Source of the DNA: Klebsiella pneumoniae
Lineage (GTDB): Bacteria > Myxococcota_A > UBA796 > GCA-2862545
DNA: 60,873 bases
NCBI GenBank assembly: GCA_945861065.1
Contig: CAMASI010000016.1
Span: forward strand, 1 to 60,873
Direction of reading: 5' to 3'
The translations under genes and the position numbers were made by a program. Under the pieces are notes generated by a model. That model did not search any database. It saw only the letters and a list, made by a program, of their open reading frames with translations, and was not told where the DNA came from. Position 1 is the stretch's first letter; the number at the start of each line of letters is the position of its first letter. Of the stretch, positions 8,356 to 16,824 are shown one piece after another.

Positions 8356-10977
8356 TTATTTTGTGTGGCACGCTGCCCAAGTCGCGCCGACGCCGATGTC
8401 CACCCGCAGGGGCACGGACAGCTGCACGACATTCTCCATTTGTTTGCGAACGATCGAAACCGTGGCGTCGATTTCGTCCACCGGCGCCTCATAGACCAAC
8501 TCGTCGTGGATCGAGAGCACGAGATTTGCGTGCAACGCTGACGACAAAAGGTCGCGTTGAATGCCGAGCATAGCCAACTTGCACAGGTCAGCGCCCGATC
8601 CCTGCACGCTGGTATTGACGGCGATTCGTTCGCCATAAGCGCGCTCGTCGGCGTCATTCGATACCAACTCTGGGATTCTGCGCCACCACCCGAGCAACGT
8701 ACGGACACCGCCCGTGGCAACTGCGTTTGCTATTGTTCGTTCTTTCCATTGGCGGATCGTGGGCCAGGCCGCAAAAAATGCTTCGATGAACGCGCGGGCG
8801 GTGGGTGGCGCTACGCCAAGCTGCTCGGCAAGCGCCGCCGCGCCTTGCCCGTAAAGCGTCGCGAAATTCACCGTTTTTCCGACGTTGCGCTGATCGTGAT
8901 CGACCGAATTCTCTGAAATGCCGAACAAGGACGCGGCGGTGCGTCGGTGCACATCGTCTCCGGCGACGTAGGTCGCCACGAGCGTAGGGTCTGCGCTCAG
9001 GTGGGCGAGCAACCGGAGTTCGATTTGCGACCAGTCGGCCCCGATCAGAACGCAGCCCGGGGAGGCGACGAAGGCGGAGCGGACGTCGTCTCCAACTGGG
9101 GTCCGCTGCAGGTCAGGCTGGGTGGTAATGAGTCGGCCAGCGGCGCCGACCGTCTGCTGCCAGGTCGCCCGGATGCGTCCGTCCGGGAACACGGACTCGC
9201 GGAGCACCTCTGTGGTTGCGTCGATCAGTTTTGCGGCCTCTCGCCACGCCAACAGGTCGTCGATGAAGGTCGGTGCATATTTACGGAGACGCCGTAGGGT
9301 CGCCGCATCCGTTGCGTACCCGGTCTTGGTCTTCCTTTTCACGGGCAGGCCGAGATCGGCATACAAAATGGTTTCGAGTTGCCGGAGTGAGCCTGGATTG
9401 AACATTTTTCCGGCCTGGTTATGCAGCCTCGTCGTAATGATGTCGCGGTCGACGGCGAGCCGGGCTCCCAACTGGTTAAATACGGCGAGATCGAGCCCAA
9501 TGCCCTGTCGCTCCATGTCCGCGATGACCGCCGAAACGGGGAGCTCCACGTCCATTAGCCGTCCATAAAGTCCCGCATTGAGCAACCTGGGTTTGAGCTC
9601 TCGCCACAGGTCGCCGACGGTATCTGCAAGGTGCGTGGCGTAGGCCGCGAGGCGTCCCACCGGCAAATCGGCGAATTTACGCACATTTCCACCGGTGCCG
9701 ACCATGGCGGCGACGGGCTGGATGGCACGATGCAACCATTCGCGAGCGCATTGTTCGAGTCGATGTGGCACACAAAGGGTGGGATCGAGCAAGTAGGAGG
9801 CGATTGCGGTGTCGCCGACCACACCCCGCAGCGTCACGCCGTAGCGAGCAAGGGCGACAGTTGCGAGTTTGGCCTCGTGAAGCACCTTCGGCCGTGAGGG
9901 GTCCTCCAACCATGGCTTTGCCCGGCTCAGGAGCGTGCCGGGTACACAAATGGCGCGCCCGGAGCTGGGCGACACGCCCAACGCAAGGACCTCCCCCCGA
10001 AGGTGCCCGGTCCACTCGAAGACGACCTGCAGCGCGACTTCACCGTTGCACTCGTTGGCGAGAGCGGCGTCTACCGCATCAGGCGTGTCACACACCCAGT
10101 GTTGGGCTGGGGCGGCGCGCCGGGCGGGTTCCGGTGCGAGAAATCGATGAAACTCGAGCCGACGGTATACGGCGTTCAGCCGGTCGACGTCTGCGTCGGG
10201 CAGGCGGAGGTCGGCGATCGCGGGCACATCGACGTCGACTTTGAATGCGACGAGGGCGCGGGAGATGCGGACTGCGTCGGGGTCCAGTCCGGCCTGGAGA
10301 CGGCTCGGAAGCGTGATGCGTGCCAGGAGCAGCGCGTCGAGTCCGCCAAAGCGCAGCAGCGCCTCTGCGGCGCTCTTGGGGCCGAATCCGGGCGAGCCGG
10401 GCACCCCGTCTGCGGCGTCGCCGACCAGCGTGAGCCAATCGGCGAACAATTCGGGTGGCACTCCCCATTTCTTGCGGACGAGCGTAGAATCATATTTGAT
10501 TTCTGCCGTAGAATCATAGAGGGACACGGAAGGGCCGACGAGCTGTGCGAAATCCTTGTCTCCAGACACGATCCACACCTCGTGCTTGTCCGCGAGTGCG
10601 AGGTGCGCGAGCGCCGCGATGACGTCGTCGGCTTCGACACCAGGTCGGCGAACCACGGGGTAGCCGTGGGCCGTCACCAGTTCCTCCACCAACGGAATTT
10701 GCTGGCGCAGCGCTTCCGGCATCGGTGGACGATGGGCCTTGTAGCCGGGAAACAGTTCGTGCCTCCAGTTCTTTCCGCCCGCGTCGAATACGACCGCCCC
10801 AAACCGAGGATGCCGACCCAGGCTCAGTTTGCGAAACATTGTGGCAAAGCCGAACACCGCGCCCGTGGGGATTCCCGAGGTTGTTTTGAGGTCTCCTGGC
10901 ATGGCGTGCCAGGCGCGGTACAGGAGCCCTGTTCCGTCGATCAGGGCGACGCGCTCCCGATTCCCAGTCGCACTCAC
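8356..10977 (-). CDS. polA: DNA polymerase I with degenerate proofreading domain
   Basis: The 873-residue protein carries an N-terminal 5'-3' exonuclease domain (VALIDGTGLLYRAWHAMPG, EADDVIAALAHLAL, GDKDFAQLV, helix-hairpin-helix PGFGPKSAAEAL). A central 3'-5' exonuclease-like region follows, then a C-terminal family A polymerase with motif A (ADWSQIELRLLAHLSADP), motif B (GKTVNFATLYGQG) and motif C (SIHDELVYE). In the central domain the acidic DxE pair of proofreading enzymes is absent (the region reads EVALQVVFEWTG) and only the DTAIASYLL segment remains. Proofreading is therefore probably lost, as in Taq and Bacillus enzymes. The GTG at 10977 overlaps the upstream methyltransferase stop as GTGA; another in-frame GTG nine codons earlier is less attractive. 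Role: Okazaki fragment processing and repair synthesis. Confidence 0.95.
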   Translation of the reverse strand: MSATGNRERVALIDGTGLLYRAWHAMPGDLKTTSGIPTGAVFGFATMFRKLSLGRHPRFGAVVFDAGGKNWRHELFPGYKAHRPPMPEALRQQIPLVEELVTAHGYPVVRRPGVEADDVIAALAHLALADKHEVWIVSGDKDFAQLVGPSVSLYDSTAEIKYDSTLVRKKWGVPPELFADWLTLVGDAADGVPGSPGFGPKSAAEALLRFGGLDALLLARITLPSRLQAGLDPDAVRISRALVAFKVDVDVPAIADLRLPDADVDRLNAVYRRLEFHRFLAPEPARRAAPAQHWVCDTPDAVDAALANECNGEVALQVVFEWTGHLRGEVLALGVSPSSGRAICVPGTLLSRAKPWLEDPSRPKVLHEAKLATVALARYGVTLRGVVGDTAIASYLLDPTLCVPHRLEQCAREWLHRAIQPVAAMVGTGGNVRKFADLPVGRLAAYATHLADTVGDLWRELKPRLLNAGLYGRLMDVELPVSAVIADMERQGIGLDLAVFNQLGARLAVDRDIITTRLHNQAGKMFNPGSLRQLETILYADLGLPVKRKTKTGYATDAATLRRLRKYAPTFIDDLLAWREAAKLIDATTEVLRESVFPDGRIRATWQQTVGAAGRLITTQPDLQRTPVGDDVRSAFVASPGCVLIGADWSQIELRLLAHLSADPTLVATYVAGDDVHRRTAASLFGISENSVDHDQRNVGKTVNFATLYGQGAAALAEQLGVAPPTARAFIEAFFAAWPTIRQWKERTIANAVATGGVRTLLGWWRRIPELVSNDADERAYGERIAVNTSVQGSGADLCKLAMLGIQRDLLSSALHANLVLSIHDELVYEAPVDEIDATVSIVRKQMENVVQLSVPLRVDIGVGATWAACHTK

Positions 10978-12359
10978 TGGGGTTGTCGCCGGTCCAGCCG
11001 CCACAAGGTGCGGGATGTATTCGGAATGCAGACGCGCTCCGCCACGTCGAATTGGGTACGCATTGCGGCTTGGAAACCATCCTCATGGTAATCGGAGAAA
11101 ATATCCTCCCGTCCTGACAACATTCGAATGACCTGCGAATCGTCCTTTGGAACAAATTCGATGACGACGTGGCACGCGATCGAGGCGAGGAAGGCTGCCA
11201 AGTGTACGAGCGGCACGTTGTTGCCGATCACCAGGTGGTGGACGAGGGCGAGGGCCAAAGCGACGTCGGCAGGGCCTCGCTCGACCAAGCCCGCGCGTTC
11301 CTTCTCGGCCCAACCTTGGGAAGGTGAGGGGTTGGAGAAATCCGCGAGCAGGTGAACAACCCGGGTTTCCTGATTTCCCGTCGATTCCTGAAAACCGAGC
11401 TGGACAGCTAACGGGTCGATGTCGAGGGCGACGCCGTAGCTACCCGTCGGCAACGCCGCCTTCAGCATCCGACCGGTATTCCCGCCGAGGTCCCACACGA
11501 TGCCGTTGGCGGGGCACCGCGCGACCAACTCTGTGACGAGGCGTTCTTTCGCGGAGATGGCGTCGCCGCTGTAGTTTGTTTCTGAATAGTAGCTGCCCCA
11601 CGTCGTGCCTTTGGGCCGCCAAGAAAGGCCGGAAACGATGGATCGCAAACTGTCCAACAGGCCGAGCAGCCCGGTTTTGGACACCGACGCCCGTTTTGCG
11701 GCTTTTCCACGCGCGATCTGGGAATCACTGTCGGTCGGCTTTGTCTTGAATCGCGCGTGGCCATGCAGATGCACGAGCAGGCCAGGGCTGAGCCAGGAAT
11801 GCCAGGGCAGTAGTGAGCTTGTGAGGTCCAATGGCAGGCCATCGATATGACTTCGTAGCAACGACGCCAGGCGAACGTCGACCCGAGCCATCAATGCGAG
11901 CGGCGCGAGGAAATGGCGGCAAAACTGTCCGTAAGCGACCCAGGGCTCACCTTCCCGGTACGTCCCGAACGAGAGCGTGTCGATGAAGACCGGCGCAGCG
12001 CCCCGAAACTGGACGTTGTAGCCGCTGGCGTCACGCAGGACCATTCCGTGGGCTAGCGCAGCGATTGCGACGTCGATGGTGAGCACAGCGGCGGCCTGCA
12101 GCGCGCCAAATGGCCATTCGAAGGGCCAGCTTAGGAAGCGTAATTGCTCCGGCCTCAATATTTTGTGGGCGCCGTGTCCTCCGGGCTCCTCGACGTGTTC
12201 AACGAGCAAGCGCCGAGCGACGAGCGCAGCGTAAAGGCCCGACGACATCAGCCGGTCGTAGTCTTCGCCGCCTGCGGGCTGGACCTGCCGGAAAACCACG
12301 CCGTCTCGGAGAAATACAAACCCGTGCGGGTCGCGAAACGAACCGGGAACACGAATCAA
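10974..12359 (-). CDS. NoeA-like SAM-dependent methyltransferase
   Basis: The 461-residue product has an N-terminal half of unknown fold followed by a class I methyltransferase. The SAM-binding motif I is IVWDLGGNTGRMLKAALP and the acidic loop is ALDIDPLAVQLG. The segment before it, GTTWGSYYSETNYSGDAISAKE, and the overall layout recall the nodulation protein NoeA-related methyltransferases. No signal peptide is seen; the substrate is unknown. I chose TTG at 12359 because its TTGA overlaps the stop of the small membrane protein gene and gives an N-terminus MIRVPGSFRDPHGFVF. A much longer in-frame extension is not protein-like. The gene is translationally coupled to polA downstream (GTGA). Pairing with a YLDxGS small membrane protein and a sulfatase-like enzyme suggests envelope polymer modification. 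Confidence 0.82.
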   Translation of the reverse strand: MIRVPGSFRDPHGFVFLRDGVVFRQVQPAGGEDYDRLMSSGLYAALVARRLLVEHVEEPGGHGAHKILRPEQLRFLSWPFEWPFGALQAAAVLTIDVAIAALAHGMVLRDASGYNVQFRGAAPVFIDTLSFGTYREGEPWVAYGQFCRHFLAPLALMARVDVRLASLLRSHIDGLPLDLTSSLLPWHSWLSPGLLVHLHGHARFKTKPTDSDSQIARGKAAKRASVSKTGLLGLLDSLRSIVSGLSWRPKGTTWGSYYSETNYSGDAISAKERLVTELVARCPANGIVWDLGGNTGRMLKAALPTGSYGVALDIDPLAVQLGFQESTGNQETRVVHLLADFSNPSPSQGWAEKERAGLVERGPADVALALALVHHLVIGNNVPLVHLAAFLASIACHVVIEFVPKDDSQVIRMLSGREDIFSDYHEDGFQAAMRTQFDVAERVCIPNTSRTLWRLDRRQPQ

Positions 12360-12568
12360 GGCGCGGACGGAGGTGAGGGAGGCTTGCTCCGCGAGAACCA
12401 AGCTCGGATATTCGCCCAGTAGGCCTTCAGGACGAAGGCTCCGCTGAACAGCGCGGCCGCAGCGGCCTGAAAGAGCACGCTCGCCGACCCCGCGTCGAGG
12501 TAGGCCACGGCCGAAGCAGGCAGTGCCACGCCGAAAAGTACGAGGGCGAGTGTGCGGGCGAGCGGCAT
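12356..12568 (-). CDS. Small two-helix membrane protein (YLDxGS type)
   Basis: This 70-residue protein has two hydrophobic segments (about 4-22 and 28-48) separated by the short motif YLDAGSASVLFQ. It ends in a basic then Pro-rich tail (WFSRSKPPSPPSAP). The YLDPGSGS-like motif between two helices, followed by KxYW and a basic segment, is seen in small membrane proteins that commonly sit beside NoeA-like methyltransferases and membrane phosphatase/sulfatase genes. Its function is unknown. It heads the operon: its TGA overlaps the TTG of the methyltransferase gene. The 58-base gap to the divergent gene at 12627 should contain promoters for both directions. Confidence 0.75.
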   Translation of the reverse strand: MPLARTLALVLFGVALPASAVAYLDAGSASVLFQAAAAALFSGAFVLKAYWANIRAWFSRSKPPSPPSAP

Positions 12569-12626
12569 GCGCGATTCTATGGCGACGCCACGCCTGTGAC
12601 AACCCAGGGGCGTTAGCTGCGCCTGC

Positions 12627-14168
12627 GTGACGAGACGAGTACGGATACCCCCACCGGTTGCAGTCGCCGTCTACACGGTCTTTGCCGTGTACGTGCACAA
12701 CGCCGACCAGGTCAGCTTTGCGGAGGCGGGCCGCGCGTTGGGCGTAGCAGCGGTGATTGGGGCAGTGCTGTACGGGTTTTGTCGATTGGTTTTTGGCAGC
12801 ACCGAAAAAGCCGATGTGCTCGCTTCGGCGTTGGTGTTGGTGTTTTTCTGCCACGGCCATGCGGTGAATCTGTTCACGACCTGGTTTGGGCGATGGGCGT
12901 CGGAAGTGCCCACAGTGCTCGAGGTTCTTGGTTTCCTGGGCTTGATGGCTTGGGTCGTACGTCGGCGCCTTGGCGTCGCCACGTTCGCCAAGGGGATCAC
13001 GAGCGTGTTCGCCGGGTTATTCCTGGTGGCCAGCCTGATGTTGCTCGGTGGCGAGGTCACCCGAAGCGGCTTCGGCAACCGTCGCGACGCCTCAACAGGG
13101 AAGGCCGGTGGCCGAATGCCGGACATTTACTACCTCATTCTGGACGGGTACGGTCGCGAAGATACCCTTCGCGAATATGTGGGGTTCGATAACGCGCCGT
13201 TCCTGCAAGAGTTGAGGCGACGCGGGTTCTTCATTGGCAAGCAGAGTCGGTCCAACTATGGCCAAACACTGCTTTCTTTGGCGTCTTCGCTGAACCTTGA
13301 GCTTCTTGATCCGACCTTGGGGGCGTCCAAGAAACAACCGGACTTCGGCGTGGCGACGAGGATGGTCAAACGAAATGAGGTGATGTCCTATTTGCACGAC
13401 CGCAACTACGAAATCGTGGCGATTCCCTCTGGATTTCAGGGAACCGACCCAATGCCTCAGGTCGACGCCACGTGGTGTCGTCGTAAAGGCACACTCAGCG
13501 AGTTCGAGCGAATGATATTCGACCTAACAGTGCTCGCCCGACTCGCTCCGGCCTCGGTCGTGTCCGACTCCTATGATCGCCACCGGGAGACCATTCTGAC
13601 CGCGTTCGAGTGTCTGCGCACGTCAGTAGCCCACGCTTCTACCCGTCCCAGTTTCGTATTTACGCACGTCGTCGCACCTCATCCCCCATTTGTCTTCGAC
13701 GAGACGGGTGCGTCCGCGCCGCACGTGGGCCCATTCAATCAACTCGACGGGAAACCTTTTTACGGTCGGCGTGCCGCATACCAGAAAGGATACGGTGCGC
13801 AGTTACGTTTTCTGAACACCCAGGTCCTCAAGGCCATCGACGGAATATTGAGCGACTCGGCTGCGGACAATCGTCCGATCATTTTGATTCAAGGGGACCA
13901 TGGTCCGGCGTCGCATTACGACCCGAAAGGGCTCGATCCCGACTATGTGCGGGAACGTATGGCGGTTCTCAATGCGTGGTACGTTCCACCGGGCGTTGAG
14001 CTGCCCCTATACGACAGCGTGACGCCCGTGAATGCGTTCCGCCTGATATTCAACGCCCTGTTTGACGCGGGCCTCCCGTTGGCCGAGGACCGTTCCTATT
14101 ATTCCACTTATGATTTGCCCTACGCATTTCGGGAGGTGGATGAGGACGGCAACGAGGTCATGCGTTGA
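12627..14168 (+). CDS. Membrane-anchored sulfatase/phosphatase-like hydrolase
   Basis: The 513-residue product starts at GTG with an N-terminal region of four or so hydrophobic segments (about 8-22, 33-52, 60-80, 88-105 and 115-140). An extracytoplasmic alkaline-phosphatase-superfamily domain follows from about residue 160. Recognisable pieces are the first metal-binding strand PDIYYLILDGYGRED, the nucleophile-region SNYGQTLLSLASSLN, FTHVVAPHPPFVFD, and the C-terminal metal ligands in IILIQGDHGPASHYD. This is the LTA-synthase/phosphoglycerol-transferase/sulfatase fold, which acts on phospho- or sulfo-groups of surface polymers. The true substrate is not evident. It is divergent from the methyltransferase operon, and the shared neighbourhood supports a joint envelope role. 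Its 3' end overlaps the convergent RelA/SpoT gene by 11 bases. Confidence 0.85.
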   Translation: MTRRVRIPPPVAVAVYTVFAVYVHNADQVSFAEAGRALGVAAVIGAVLYGFCRLVFGSTEKADVLASALVLVFFCHGHAVNLFTTWFGRWASEVPTVLEVLGFLGLMAWVVRRRLGVATFAKGITSVFAGLFLVASLMLLGGEVTRSGFGNRRDASTGKAGGRMPDIYYLILDGYGREDTLREYVGFDNAPFLQELRRRGFFIGKQSRSNYGQTLLSLASSLNLELLDPTLGASKKQPDFGVATRMVKRNEVMSYLHDRNYEIVAIPSGFQGTDPMPQVDATWCRRKGTLSEFERMIFDLTVLARLAPASVVSDSYDRHRETILTAFECLRTSVAHASTRPSFVFTHVVAPHPPFVFDETGASAPHVGPFNQLDGKPFYGRRAAYQKGYGAQLRFLNTQVLKAIDGILSDSAADNRPIILIQGDHGPASHYDPKGLDPDYVRERMAVLNAWYVPPGVELPLYDSVTPVNAFRLIFNALFDAGLPLAEDRSYYSTYDLPYAFREVDEDGNEVMR

Positions 14169-14922
14169 GTTTGTATTTCCAATGGGCGGCGGCCCCGCCT
14201 TCCGCTTCGGCGTGCATAGCGGTCGTTCGAATTTGGAACTCGGCGAGGGTATCCGCGGTGAGGCGCACGACGGAATGCAGCGAACGATACCCAGAAGGCT
14301 TAGGGTGTGCGATATAGTCGCTGGATTCGGTCGGGATGACTTCGTAGTGCGCGTGGATGAGGTGCTGCGCGCGGTAGCAGTCGGCGTCGTTGGCGACGAT
14401 CACCCGTAGGCCGATGCGGTCGGAAATGCCGTCGAGGCCGATGCCTTTTCGTGCCATCTTACGATGCAGGCTCCAAGGCGACTTGACCCGACCGGTGACG
14501 ATGGCCTCGATTTGGGCCGTATCAAAAGCGCGTGCGGCGTTTTGGATGGTGTCCGCCAATAAGGCCTGGTCGCTGGGCCCGGAAATTGAGACCAGAACGT
14601 TGTATGCGTCGGGATCGAGCACTTGAAAGCTGGCGTCTTCAAGGCTGGCGCGGTCTTGAACCATTCCCAGCAGCTCGGTCAACGGCAACACAACATCGAT
14701 GGTTTCCTGCGCGAGGATGCGGGCATCGAGTTTGCCGAGTCCAGGAAACCTGAGGTGGTCACGGCGGGCGTGAATGCCTTGCCGCAGCCCGTCCCAATCG
14801 CCCTCGAATTCCGCGGCCAACGTTTCCACCGCGCTGAGCTGGGATTGCGCGCGCGTAATGGAGGGGTCCATCACGGTGCCGGAAATGAGCGAGGCCAGGA
14901 GCGCAGTACGTATTGCAGACAT
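14158..14922 (-). CDS. Short RelA/SpoT-family alarmone synthetase
   Basis: The 254-residue protein contains the (p)ppGpp synthetase domain: SPWSLHRKMARKGIGLDGI, RIGLRVIVANDADCYRAQHLIH, DYIAHPKPSGYRSLHSVV and EFQIRTTAMHAEAEGGAAAHW. The Arg/Lys, Asp (RVIV), Gln/Glu (FQIRT) and basic residues needed for pyrophosphate transfer from ATP to GDP/GTP appear present. Ahead of it lies ILAQETIDVVLPLTELLGM..LEDASFQVL, the helical linker that follows the HD hydrolase in long Rel/SpoT proteins. No HD metal motif, TGS or ACT domain is present. It therefore looks like a long RSH trimmed at both ends. ATG at 14922 has GGAG about 11 bases upstream; an ATG at 14952 in frame is the alternative. Synthesis without hydrolysis is inferred. 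Confidence 0.87.
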   Translation of the reverse strand: MSAIRTALLASLISGTVMDPSITRAQSQLSAVETLAAEFEGDWDGLRQGIHARRDHLRFPGLGKLDARILAQETIDVVLPLTELLGMVQDRASLEDASFQVLDPDAYNVLVSISGPSDQALLADTIQNAARAFDTAQIEAIVTGRVKSPWSLHRKMARKGIGLDGISDRIGLRVIVANDADCYRAQHLIHAHYEVIPTESSDYIAHPKPSGYRSLHSVVRLTADTLAEFQIRTTAMHAEAEGGAAAHWKYKLNA

Positions 14923-15043
14923 CCGTCGATCATCTCCGCACGACCTCGCCATAGGTCCAGCTTCGATTTCGGCAAGGGGGATTTGTGGCGCGGAGAGATT
15001 CCCAGACGAAGTGGGCTAGGCTTGTGACGCGGGAGGACAATCC

Positions 15044-15691
15044 ATGACACCCCTTGTGGATGTGGTTGTGATGACGGACTTTCCGCTCGACGTAGGTGTG
15101 CGGGTAGTTGCGGAAGGGCCGGGTCGCCTGCGCCTCTCGTCGTCTGCAGGTTGGATGCCGCCTGCCTACCTGGGCGCCATCAACGCCGTCGCGACGGGTG
15201 CAGGTTGGTACGACGAAACGACGGCGGATCTGATTTCGGTCGCGCTAGACAACGCTTTGGTGTTTCGCGAACACCTTGGTTGGCGGCCATTCCCGTCTCT
15301 GGGTGCGAGTGTGGAGGCCGGGGTTGGAATCGCCGCGCTTGGCGGTGCCCCCACGGTTGCTGGGCTGCTCGGGGCGGCAACGGGTCGAGAATTTCCCGTG
15401 GACCAGGGGGCGACGCCCTACGAACTGAGCGCCACGGTGGTGATGATCGATGTGGTTTTGGGGTGGGAAGGGGTGATTGCGGACCACTTGGTGATCCGCG
15501 GCGACGTGGGGGGCGCGTTCACGGTTGGCGCTAACGTCAACGCCGAGCGCGTGGGAGAGGCCAGATTCGCGTTGGGCGAGTCGCTGCTGGAGCAGGTGGA
15601 AGTGGAATCGGAGCTGTACCTCGAAGAGACAATACGGCGGTACGTGCATTCGCCGACGCTGTCGTTGGCGGTGGGCTGGCGGTTTCCGTAA
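15044..15691 (+). CDS. Unknown protein, beta-barrel-like
   Basis: The 215-residue product has no recognised domain. It is rich in alternating hydrophobic strands with Gly and aromatic turns (GRLRLSSSAGWMPPAYLG, GWRPFPSLGASVEAGVG) and ends in a strand LSLAVGWRF-Pro, resembling outer-membrane beta-barrel termini. Against secretion, the annotated N-terminus (MTPLVDVVVMTDFPLD) does not form a standard signal peptide, and no better upstream start was found. GGGAGGA lies 8 bases before the ATG, supporting this start. It stands alone between the alarmone synthetase (divergent) and an M15 peptidase lipoprotein. Confidence 0.6.
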   Translation: MTPLVDVVVMTDFPLDVGVRVVAEGPGRLRLSSSAGWMPPAYLGAINAVATGAGWYDETTADLISVALDNALVFREHLGWRPFPSLGASVEAGVGIAALGGAPTVAGLLGAATGREFPVDQGATPYELSATVVMIDVVLGWEGVIADHLVIRGDVGGAFTVGANVNAERVGEARFALGESLLEQVEVESELYLEETIRRYVHSPTLSLAVGWRFP

Positions 15692-15771
15692 GACAAATGC
15701 GGTGAGAATGCCGCACCGTCAACGAACTGCTGCGTGGGAACTGATTCAGCCGTCGGCACGGGGCTTGCGAG

Positions 15772-16776
15772 ATGGCGGACAAGGTGACCATGCTCCTCGC
15801 GCCCCTCGCCCTCCTCGCTTGCCGTTCCGGCCTGGTCTCTGACGCCAGCGTGCGCCACGCCCCCACGGATGTCGACGACCCCTCAGAACAGGACCCAATC
15901 CCGCCAACATTGCCCGTAGAGGAGCCCGACCCCGTCACCGGCTCAGGCACGACCACCCTGCCACAGACCGAACCCCCGTTGGAGGATACCGGCGCGCAGA
16001 CCCAGGCGGGCGGCGTCGGGACGCAGGTTTGTTACCCAGGTTCGGACGGTTTTGGGCTCACCTGTTTGCAAACCGTGGTGCTTTCGCCGGTTCCGAGCGA
16101 CTACGAATACCCCGTGCCGTTGGACAGCCGGTATCCGGAGCCGTCGCGGTACCTCGACCTCGACGACATCGATCCGAGCCTGCTCCTATCCCCGAATTTC
16201 GCCCTGGACGAATTGGCGCAGAGTTGGAAAGGGCAGTGGGCGGTCGTACAACCTCATGCCGTCGAGACGTTGCAGCGTTTGCGTGACGTGCTCGGCGCCA
16301 CCGTCGTCAACAGCGGCTACCGGAATGTGGCCTACAATACGTCTGTGGGCGGTGCGACATGGTCTCGGCACATGTACGGAGACGCGTTCGACATCGCGGC
16401 GGTCAGCGGCTCGCTGGACGACGTCGCCGATGCCTGTGACGACGAGAACGCCGCTTATATCGGCTGGTACGAAGCCCACATCCACTGCGATTGGCGCGAC
16501 GACTCGCTCGACCCGGTGTTTTACGGCGACCGCGCTGGTGGGCCGGGCGTCGTGGACGAAACGCCGAAAGCCGCGTCGATCCTTGCCGCAGGCGACTTGC
16601 TGTCGGCCCCGGCCGAGGGGTGGGACGAGGGCGAGCCACTGCGTGAATGGGTGGCCCTTGACGCCGCAGGCGACGTCGTCGGGAGCGCGGTCGGGCGCGA
16701 ATTCGCCATTCCGATCGGCGCCGTCGAAGTGGAGGTCACCGTGGGGCGCGAGGTTGTGTCACGCTGGGTTCGCTGA
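15772..16776 (+). CDS. M15-type peptidase lipoprotein (VanY/DD- or LD-carboxypeptidase-like)
   Basis: The 334-residue lipoprotein has a signal MADKVTMLLAPLALLAC with Cys at 17; an inner ATG at 15790 would give only 10 residues before Cys. A Pro/Thr/Asp/Glu linker runs to about 90. A zinc peptidase core covers about 140-255, with VNSGYRNVAYN, SRHMYGDAFDIAA (first His and Asp ligands) and EAHIHCDW (second His). These match Peptidase_M15_3/VanY-like enzymes, which trim peptidoglycan stem peptides. A C-terminal beta domain of about 70 residues follows (WVALDAAGDVVGSAVGREF region), perhaps cell-wall or ligand binding. Location is predicted as periplasmic, membrane anchored. Confidence 0.85.
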   Translation: MADKVTMLLAPLALLACRSGLVSDASVRHAPTDVDDPSEQDPIPPTLPVEEPDPVTGSGTTTLPQTEPPLEDTGAQTQAGGVGTQVCYPGSDGFGLTCLQTVVLSPVPSDYEYPVPLDSRYPEPSRYLDLDDIDPSLLLSPNFALDELAQSWKGQWAVVQPHAVETLQRLRDVLGATVVNSGYRNVAYNTSVGGATWSRHMYGDAFDIAAVSGSLDDVADACDDENAAYIGWYEAHIHCDWRDDSLDPVFYGDRAGGPGVVDETPKAASILAAGDLLSAPAEGWDEGEPLREWVALDAAGDVVGSAVGREFAIPIGAVEVEVTVGREVVSRWVR

Positions 16777-16824
16777 TCGCTTGCCCGGGCGTAGGTGGCC
16801 AGTTGCACGCCGTGGGTCAGGACG

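Noticed and set aside
10003..11091. Plus-strand frame opposite polA
   Set aside because: Shadow of polA with Arg/Gly-rich composition and no domain.
10974..12860. Methyltransferase starting at 12860 (628 residues)
   Set aside because: The first 167 residues overlap two other genes and are Arg/His-rich; TTG at 12359 gives a coupled start.
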